This document shows positions 49,752 through 55,540 of a stretch of DNA of 55,540 bases, in pieces (position 1 is the stretch's first letter; every line of letters begins with the position of its first letter). Origin of the DNA: an uncultured Candidatus Poseidoniales archaeon (GTDB lineage: Archaea > Thermoplasmatota > Poseidoniia > Poseidoniales > Poseidoniaceae); contig CAJJCQ010000016.1 of assembly GCA_905182725.1 (NCBI GenBank), forward strand, positions 1 to 55,540. The letters run 5' to 3'. The notes below the pieces were generated by a model. The model ran no database searches and was not told where the DNA came from. It saw only the letters and a list, made by a program, of their open reading frames with translations. The position numbers were made by a program, and so were the translations under genes.

Positions 49752-51806
49752 TTAATCCCACTTTGAACTTTCATTGAAGTACCGAGCAGCGAGTGTTCTT
49801 GCTTTTTTCCGTCGTTGGTATTCAGTTCTGCTTGCAAATGCACAGAGAATCATTCCAAGAAGAGTCACAGGTGTAGAATAACCGATGAGACCAGATGCAT
49901 TCTCGATGTTGATCTGTGAAGGGATATCTTTGATATCAAATCCAGGTGAGTCAGTGAAACGGATATCTAAGAGGTCGAAATCACAGTCGCAAAGGCTCAC
50001 GGATATTTGCTTGGGGAAGAGGTTTGCTTGAAGCAGAACCCAATCGTTAGCACTGACTGATGTTGGCCGAGTCGCCCATGCTGGAACACTAATTGAACCT
50101 GATGCTGGAGCTGTAACCATGTCGAAATCAACATGGAAAATTGAAGACTTTGGAGGCTCATCAACGACCATCATTGCTTCGAGCATCAACAAATCCAGCA
50201 GAAGAGTGCGCCCTGCAAACAGAATGAAGCGAACCGTCTGTTGTTCAAGCATGCCTTCATCGGTCGTTTGAACTCCACCACGCGCTACTTGGGAAAAGAT
50301 GGCTTGGTCCATACGCAGTTCTTGTAGTTCTGGAAGAATCAATTGCCAACGACCATCGGGGAGTGGCTGCGCCTCTTCGACGACAAGACGGAGTTGCAAA
50401 TTATCACCGTCTAACATACCCCAAGTCGCACCAAGATGAGTAGCAAGGACCTGTTCTGGAACCCCTGGATAAGAGACGTCCCACAACTGTTGAAGTCGCA
50501 TTTCAATTAAATCATCAACCTGTATTTCAGAATCAGTTTGAACTTCTTCAGCCAAAACCCACATTGGATGGAAGATACCACCCACGAGTAACAAAATCAC
50601 ACCGGGTGAAAAGAGACCAAAACGAAGTACATTTGAGGTCGAATTACGGAGGCTATCAACCACAAATCCAATCAAGACGATAAAGGAAATAAAAAGAAGA
50701 CCAAAGCCAGATTGTGTGAGTGATATTGCTTTATCTTCATCACCTAAAATGGCGGTACCAGCGGGGTAGAATGCATCGCTATCAAATTCGTATGGACTCA
50801 AAGGGCCGATTCCTTCAAATGCGAGTTGTCCTGTCCAAATGTAGGGTTGAAATTTGCCTGCAGTTCCACCAATACAGAAGATATATTCTCCAACGGGTAG
50901 AGCGCGCCAACGATAGGTCATTCGAGTTGAGTCATCATCTTCTTTGATAATCACTTCTGGCGCCTTCGAGAGACGTCCGGAAGGTTGAATCAAATCAGGA
51001 AGACCGTGGCTTTGTTGTATCTCGATTGGAACACTTTCCCATTCTAAGTAGATGTTTAACAATTCATGTTCTCCAATTTCAAAGGTCCAGCAATCTCGAT
51101 CGTTTTCGAGTAAGGCACCATAGTGAATTGTTTCAAAATCGGTCAATCTTGGTTCAAGGTCACTGGATGGCTCATCTGTGTTACGTGAATCCACATCTTC
51201 GGACCATGGGATTTCTAAATTCAAGAAAGATGCTCCACGTAGGTGTAATTCCCATGTCCCTGGCCGATCGAGAATAAATGTCACTCGTAATCGCACGGGG
51301 TCTTCCGGCCATAGTAATCGATCTCCATTCAGATTGAGTTCTGCATTTTCCAAGGTGTAGGGGTTTGAGGTGCCCCCCACCGGTATGATTTCTGCCTCAA
51401 AGTCCCATGTGGTAACGGTTGAACCAAGAATCAAGGAAATTTCAAGTTCAGGCTTATTGGCACCTGAAAGTTCACCGGTAAAACGTAAATCGAGTTCCAT
51501 TGAAGCTAGAATACTCGGGAGTAAGGCCACTTCTTTTTGCCGCGGTTCCATTTCAAATTCAAGCGTAATTGTATCAGGTTGTGCAGGTGATGCAAAGATG
51601 GTATCGGAAATGATTCCTTCACCACTGGCAACTGAAGTCAAGAAGCATTCATCATCTTGTATACAGGATAAAAAAAGTTCTCCGCCATCAACAGACTGGT
51701 TCAAGTTGGCTTGTACTGCAGGCATGAGAAGAGACAACAGCAGTACACTCAGAAGAAGAATCAATGGACGTAACGGTCGTTGTTCACCAACATGATGACA
51801 GCCCAT
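49752..51806 (-). CDS. Large secreted/membrane protein with two terminal TM regions
   Basis: Not recognised. The 684-aa protein opens with a signal peptide ('RPLILLLSVLLLSLLMPAVQ'), then a beta-rich extracellular part with Cys pairs ('LSCIQDDECFL'), a middle membrane helix ('GLLFISFIVLIGFVVDSLRN' and 'GLFSPGVILLLVGGIFHPMW'), a second soluble region and a final helix ('GLIGYSTPVTLLGMILCAF') with a basic tail. There are no catalytic motifs. It resembles the many large surface proteins of these archaea. Convergent with the 49122 gene. Confidence 0.75.
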   Translation of the reverse strand: MGCHHVGEQRPLRPLILLLSVLLLSLLMPAVQANLNQSVDGGELFLSCIQDDECFLTSVASGEGIISDTIFASPAQPDTITLEFEMEPRQKEVALLPSILASMELDLRFTGELSGANKPELEISLILGSTVTTWDFEAEIIPVGGTSNPYTLENAELNLNGDRLLWPEDPVRLRVTFILDRPGTWELHLRGASFLNLEIPWSEDVDSRNTDEPSSDLEPRLTDFETIHYGALLENDRDCWTFEIGEHELLNIYLEWESVPIEIQQSHGLPDLIQPSGRLSKAPEVIIKEDDDSTRMTYRWRALPVGEYIFCIGGTAGKFQPYIWTGQLAFEGIGPLSPYEFDSDAFYPAGTAILGDEDKAISLTQSGFGLLFISFIVLIGFVVDSLRNSTSNVLRFGLFSPGVILLLVGGIFHPMWVLAEEVQTDSEIQVDDLIEMRLQQLWDVSYPGVPEQVLATHLGATWGMLDGDNLQLRLVVEEAQPLPDGRWQLILPELQELRMDQAIFSQVARGGVQTTDEGMLEQQTVRFILFAGRTLLLDLLMLEAMMVVDEPPKSSIFHVDFDMVTAPASGSISVPAWATRPTSVSANDWVLLQANLFPKQISVSLCDCDFDLLDIRFTDSPGFDIKDIPSQINIENASGLIGYSTPVTLLGMILCAFASRTEYQRRKKARTLAARYFNESSKWD

Positions 51807-51850
51807 GAGTTGTCGTATTCACCATCTTCCTTCAATTCAATGGTTTAATG

Positions 51851-52393
51851 CTAAACCAATGCGGGATTTTTCTTATCGACGAGAATCGTATTGCATTTCC
51901 GACATCGGTATCGTTTGCGTGAAGGTTTTTGACGTGGGAATTCTTGTTGGCAATCAGGACAGCACCACAGCCAAATCGCTTTTTCCAAACGTAGATGTTC
52001 TGTAAATTGAATACCTTGCTCTCCGGCTGTCCGACCCGGCCAAGCCGCCTCAAGTTGTCGGAAAAGTGCATTGTGAGCTCGTAATCCGAGTGCATGAATA
52101 TACTCATGGTGTAAGACAAAAGCAGAATATGCCTTCCACCGTTGATTCAACATTTTTGGATGAATATCAATCACTTCGACATCTTCGGGTTGGAGTGAAT
52201 GAAGGTTTACACCTCGTTTCCAACGAGTGACGCCATGACGCTGTGTCGCATTTCTTCGGAGAACACCAAGAGGGATTGAGCGCAAACGCTCAACCTTTGC
52301 ATCAACCCATTCCGGCATATCCCGCATGACTTCTATGACGAAGTCTCGCAACTCATCTAAGAGAAGAATCTGTTCTTTACTTGGTTTCGCCAT
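51851..52393 (-). CDS. SprT-like zinc metalloprotein
   Basis: The protein has the zinc-protease HExxH motif in 'FVLHHEYIHALGLRAHNALF' and a C-terminal zinc ribbon (CPDC...CRKC), the layout of SprT/Spartan-like domains. SprT-like proteases act on DNA-protein crosslinks in eukaryotes; here that is only an analogy. The product is about 180 aa. The ATG at 52393 has GGAG 12 nt upstream; 52411 (MELNLP) overlaps the upstream thioesterase. It is downstream of, and coupled to, the thioesterase gene. Confidence 0.82.
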   Translation of the reverse strand: MAKPSKEQILLLDELRDFVIEVMRDMPEWVDAKVERLRSIPLGVLRRNATQRHGVTRWKRGVNLHSLQPEDVEVIDIHPKMLNQRWKAYSAFVLHHEYIHALGLRAHNALFRQLEAAWPGRTAGEQGIQFTEHLRLEKAIWLWCCPDCQQEFPRQKPSRKRYRCRKCNTILVDKKNPALV

Positions 52394-52401
52394 TGGCAGA
52401 T

Positions 52402-52869
52402 TCAACTCCATCGGTGATAAGCAGGATGACCCTCTTTCACCGCAACAAACAGGCCACTGCCTGTTGCACAGACTTTGCCGTTGGCTTCCAAGAGTAATTC
52501 GACTTCAACTCGGTCATCACTCAATTCTTTGACTTGGCTGGTCACTTTGAGAGAGACGTCTGTTGGTGTAGGACGGCGTAATTTAACCGTATAAGAGGCA
52601 GTGACAGTACAAGGTGGTTCTTCGAGTCCTTGTGCATCCATGAGTGCGACTGCAGCAGTCCAATTCCCATGGCAATCAAGAAGAGTTCCAATTATTCCAC
52701 CGTTAATCATACCGGGAAAGGCTTGATGATGTGGTTCAGGAAGGTATTCCATTGAAAGTCCGTTTTCAATGCGTATGCTGTTGATTTGCAAACCTTGTTG
52801 ATTCGCTGGACCGCAACCAAAACAGATCGAACTTGGAGCGTATTGACGTTGTACACCGACTTCTTCCAT
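52402..52869 (-). CDS. Hotdog-fold thioesterase (PaaI-like)
   Basis: The product opens with 'SICFGCGPANQQGLQI', the Cys-rich start common to a PaaI-type group. The hotdog helix follows ('FPGMINGGIIGTLLDCHGNW', with the 'G-i-gtllD' stretch) and then the strands 'CTVTASYTVKLRRPTPTDVS'. PaaI-like enzymes hydrolyse acyl-CoA thioesters; the substrate is unknown. The ATG at 52869 follows GAGGTGAG and is preferred to the ORF-track start at 52893. The gene precedes the SprT-like one. Confidence 0.85.
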   Translation of the reverse strand: MEEVGVQRQYAPSSICFGCGPANQQGLQINSIRIENGLSMEYLPEPHHQAFPGMINGGIIGTLLDCHGNWTAAVALMDAQGLEEPPCTVTASYTVKLRRPTPTDVSLKVTSQVKELSDDRVEVELLLEANGKVCATGSGLFVAVKEGHPAYHRWS

Positions 52870-52929
52870 GCCCTTGGGCTCACCTCTAAGCACTTGTTTT
52901 CTTTGCTTGTTTGTATGAGAATATACGCA

Positions 52930-52938
52930 TTCTTATTG
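52930..52938 (+). promoter_or_regulatory. TATA-box-like element of the aspartoacylase-family gene
   Basis: TTCTTATTG is centred about 27 nt upstream of the ATG at 52961. It supports a leaderless start there rather than the ORF-track start at 52940. Confidence 0.4.
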
Positions 52939-52960
52939 AGTGGTGTTCACTGCCGTCACC

Positions 52961-54292
52961 ATGGCAGCAAAGAAACCGCGGACGAAGTCCAAAACTCGTG
53001 TTGCTCATGAATTGCCAAAACGTAGAAGAAATGCCATTCAAGAAGCAATGGCTGCCCATAAATTAGAAGACCGACCCGAATGGGACCGAAGTGCAGAATG
53101 GACGAACACTCGCTTCTATCGTAAAATCATCAAACCAGGAACAATGCGTACGGTTCATCTCCCACTTTTAGAAACCGACCTCGGGGACTCTTGGCCCATC
53201 CCGGTTACAATTCTTCATGGCATTCGACCAGGCCCAACCATTACGATTCTTGGCGGTGTACATGGTGATGAATTGACTGGACCTTCAACATGCACGCATC
53301 TTCTTTCAAACACATTTACTGATGCAGGAAAACCTCTCGACCCAATGCAGTTGGCGGGAACAATTCGGATTGTACCAATTGTGAATTTACCGGGATACCG
53401 TTCAAAATCAAGATATTTCCCTGATGGTCGTGACTTGAACCGCAATTTCCCTGGTGACATGAAAGGTTCCACTACACGGCGAGTTGCAGCCCAAACCTGG
53501 AAGTATTTGTTTTCAGATGTTGACGCTATTGTCGATTTACACAGTGCCGGAATCGGTCGCTCAAATATGCCACAACTTCGTGCTAATTTAGCACATGCTG
53601 GTTCAAACATTCTCGCAAAAGCCTTTGGAATTGAAATCATACTCGACTCGAAACCGCCTTCTGGCTCGTTGCGTAGAGCAGCCATTGAACAGGATATTCC
53701 AGTCATTACCTACGAAGGTGGAGGGGCAAACTTGCTCGACCATGGGGCGGTCAAAGTGGCTATGCATGGCGTGTTGAATGTACTTCGTTCACTGCGTATG
53801 ATCGATGGCAATCCTCATCGCCCAAGGTTCCGAATGCTTGCAAGTGGCTCACACTGGCTACGTGCAGGAGAAAGTGGATTGTTGGATATGTTTGTCTCGG
53901 CTGGCTCCGTAATGCGAGAAGGGGAAGTCATCGCCACCATCTCAGACCCTGGAACTCCAGGAATTACTGTGGATATTGTCGCACCTGAAGATGGATTATT
54001 GATTGGAGCAGCAACCAATCCTTTCACTGCAGCCGGAATGCCTGTTGGTCATTTCTTACCAATCTCAAAGCATCTCCATTTGTTGAATGACCAAATCGAT
54101 GATAACGGTCGGTTCATCGTATGTGGCTCACAAAACGAACCTGTTTGGCGAGAAGAGAATGATGTTGATGAAGTCGCTGTTGATGGCGAATGGAGTGGCG
54201 GAGTTGTTGACCAAGAATGGACAGTTACAAAGGAAGTCAATATGGAAAAGGGCGATACGTTCACCGATAACGAAGAAGAGGCTGAGGCCTAA
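52961..54292 (+). CDS. Succinylglutamate desuccinylase/aspartoacylase family zinc hydrolase
   Basis: This M14-related amidohydrolase has the zinc motif 'GGVHGDELTGPST' and a later ligand in 'VDAIVDLHSAGIG'. The Arg/Asn substrate motif is 'PDGRDLNRNFPGD', and the catalytic Glu region is 'VITYEGGGANLLD'. About 443 aa, with a C-terminal beta-barrel domain ('LDMFVSAGSVMREGEVIATI') and an acidic tail. Substrates in the family include N-acyl amino acids; this one is not identified. The N-terminus is basic ('MAAKKPRTKSKTRVAHE'). It abuts the convergent LeuA-like gene with no spacer. Confidence 0.88.
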   Translation: MAAKKPRTKSKTRVAHELPKRRRNAIQEAMAAHKLEDRPEWDRSAEWTNTRFYRKIIKPGTMRTVHLPLLETDLGDSWPIPVTILHGIRPGPTITILGGVHGDELTGPSTCTHLLSNTFTDAGKPLDPMQLAGTIRIVPIVNLPGYRSKSRYFPDGRDLNRNFPGDMKGSTTRRVAAQTWKYLFSDVDAIVDLHSAGIGRSNMPQLRANLAHAGSNILAKAFGIEIILDSKPPSGSLRRAAIEQDIPVITYEGGGANLLDHGAVKVAMHGVLNVLRSLRMIDGNPHRPRFRMLASGSHWLRAGESGLLDMFVSAGSVMREGEVIATISDPGTPGITVDIVAPEDGLLIGAATNPFTAAGMPVGHFLPISKHLHLLNDQIDDNGRFIVCGSQNEPVWREENDVDEVAVDGEWSGGVVDQEWTVTKEVNMEKGDTFTDNEEEAEA

Positions 54293-55540
54293 TCAAGCGT
54301 TAAGAAAAGTATCGACTACGTTCTTCACTTCTTGGTCTTCCATATTCCGTCGTTGGCTTTTTGCCACTTCAAAAACATGAGCTACAAGGTCATCTGAATG
54401 TTCATAGCCGTTTTGTTCAAGCCACCAGATGATGTTTGAACGTCCCGCCATATGCCCAATTCGAATGACTTGCTTCAGACCAAAATCTCCAGCAGGAACG
54501 CCGGAGTAGACGCGGTCTGCTAACCAATTGTCACCTTTTCGCATGGCTTTGATCACGGCAGAAGCATGAACACCTGTTCCAGTTTCAAAAGCATCCATTC
54601 CAAAGACAGGATAGTTACGAGGAAGAGGTACTTCGATGTATTCGTTGGCCTTTTTCATGTAGGCATCCAATTGAGTAAGGTCGTTATCAATCACACCGAG
54701 GAGTTTGAGATTGACCAAGGTTTGGTCGAGTGGAGCATTACCTGCCCGTTCTCCAACACCTAACGCAGTTCCGTGAATCACATCGGCTCCGGCTTCAACG
54801 GCGGCGATATTGTTGGCAACACCCAAACCACGGTCTTGGTGACCGTGCCAGTTGACTTCGATTTCTGAACGCTTGTAGCCTGCATCTTTGATGACTTCTT
54901 CATCGATGAATTGCAACAATTTTTTGACGCCGTTTGGAGTGACGTGACCGCAGGTATCACAAATACAGAGGCGACGAACACCCATTTCCATTGCCCGTTG
55001 ATAGATGGCTTTGATATCTTCAGGTTTGGAACGGGTTGTGTCTTCGGTAACGAACATGACTTGAACATCGTTATCAACAGCAAAAGAAACTGCTTTTTCC
55101 ATGGTTGAAAGAAGTTTTTCGATGGTCCATCCTTCCGTGTATTGGCGAATTGGGCTGGTCCCCAAGAAAGCGCTTGCTTGGATTGGAGTACCGTGTTTGG
55201 CTTGTAAATCAACCAAGGGTTCAATATCATTCATGAGTGTTCGAACTGCAGCACCAGGCCGTATTTTGAAATCATTTTCAGTGATGTGAGACATCATTGC
55301 ATCAATGTGTTCCAAATGGTAGGGGCCGGCACCAGGAAGTCCAAGATCGACTTTCTGAATTCCAAGGTTTTCCATGAAGGTGAGTAATTCTATTTTTTCA
55401 TCAATGGTTGGATTACGAGCGCTTGGGCTTTGCAATCCATCCCGAAGTGTTTCATCATCAAACCAAACTCCATGCGGGTGGTTTGCGGGATTTCGGTTGA
55501 GTTCATACTCGACAGTATTCCAATCATAAATCAATGAGCG
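54293..55540 (-). CDS. LeuA-like (isopropylmalate/homocitrate-type) synthase, 5' end possibly cut
   Basis: A DRE-TIM acyltransferase that condenses acetyl-CoA with a 2-oxoacid. Motifs: 'DDETLRDGLQSPSARNPT' (catalytic RDG), 'KVDLGLPGAGPYH', 'LCICDTCGHVTPNG', 'EVNWHGHQDRGLGVANNIAA' (HGHxDxG metal site) and 'GVGERAGNAPLDQTL'. The chain is about 413 aa, lacking the long C-terminal leucine-regulatory domain of classical LeuA. Citramalate, isopropylmalate and homocitrate synthase cannot be told apart here. The ORF-track start at 55534 is a TTG; the frame is open to the window edge, so the true start may be outside. Confidence 0.85.
   Translation of the reverse strand, partial: RSLIYDWNTVEYELNRNPANHPHGVWFDDETLRDGLQSPSARNPTIDEKIELLTFMENLGIQKVDLGLPGAGPYHLEHIDAMMSHITENDFKIRPGAAVRTLMNDIEPLVDLQAKHGTPIQASAFLGTSPIRQYTEGWTIEKLLSTMEKAVSFAVDNDVQVMFVTEDTTRSKPEDIKAIYQRAMEMGVRRLCICDTCGHVTPNGVKKLLQFIDEEVIKDAGYKRSEIEVNWHGHQDRGLGVANNIAAVEAGADVIHGTALGVGERAGNAPLDQTLVNLKLLGVIDNDLTQLDAYMKKANEYIEVPLPRNYPVFGMDAFETGTGVHASAVIKAMRKGDNWLADRVYSGVPAGDFGLKQVIRIGHMAGRSNIIWWLEQNGYEHSDDLVAHVFEVAKSQRRNMEDQEVKNVVDTFLNA

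Noticed and set aside
1-55540. CRISPR arrays, insertion sequences, prophage, integrase or attachment sites, rRNA genes
   Set aside because: No regular direct repeats with spacers, no transposase or integrase motifs, no rRNA-like sequence seen on either strand.

Overview
The window reads as chromosomal DNA of a marine planktonic archaeon, most likely Marine Group II (Candidatus Poseidoniales, phylum Thermoplasmatota). The archaeal evidence is the ribosomal proteins L37e, L44e, S27e and L10e, aIF2-alpha, Nop10, ABCE1, Hel308, the KEOPS subunit Cgi121, an RPA operon, geranylgeranyl lipid genes and TATA-box promoters with several leaderless starts. Bacterial-type MutS and MutL, an ETF/acyl-CoA dehydrogenase system and several propeller-type surface proteins fit Marine Group II. 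The taxonomic call is inference from gene content; no 16S gene is present.

Layout. 1-6.7 kb: start of an acyl-CoA dehydrogenase, a surface propeller protein, tyrS, a stand-alone MCM-N-like protein, the etfBA operon and an MBL-fold hydrolase. 6.8-12.5 kb (minus strand): a propeller/PKD protein, a frame-disrupted ThiI-like gene, purF, rpl37e and two membrane proteins. 12.6-15.0 kb (plus): the conserved archaeal translation cluster rpl44e-rps27e-aif2a-nop10-PAC2. 15-22 kb (mostly minus): a TM2 protein, tRNA-Ser(CGA), a ubiquitin-like protein ending in Gly-Gly, two tandem iron-sulfur PD-(D/E)XK nuclease/OB-fold paralogues, ABCE1 and rpl10e. 22-31 kb: another propeller membrane protein, mutS-mutL, aroA, moaA and a type IV pilin. 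31-37 kb: geranylgeranyl reductase and prenyl synthase, then three poorly characterised genes (a porphobilinogen-deaminase-like protein, a helical protein, a SAP-repeat protein). 37-43 kb (minus): a Tad/archaellum-type ATPase with two separate one-domain TadB/TadC-like membrane proteins and a 117-aa partner, then RPA and its associated protein. 43-49 kb (minus): tldE, tldD, cgi121, hel308. 49-55.5 kb: two membrane proteins, a SprT-like metalloprotein, a thioesterase, an aspartoacylase-family protein and an LeuA-like synthase running to the right edge.

The genome is very compact. All ten convergent gene pairs overlap or lie within 19 nt, no gene-free stretch exceeds 300 bases, and many starts follow GGAGG or GAGGTG Shine-Dalgarno sites or sit about 25 nt after a TATA box. 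I see no insertion sequences, CRISPR array, prophage or rRNA.

The best candidates for something undescribed are the tandem Cas4/AddB-like nuclease-OB pair (15.9-19.5 kb), the AAA-less MCM-N protein, the split Tad-type secretion module with its 117-aa partner, and the deaminase-like/SAP-repeat neighbourhood at 33-37 kb.
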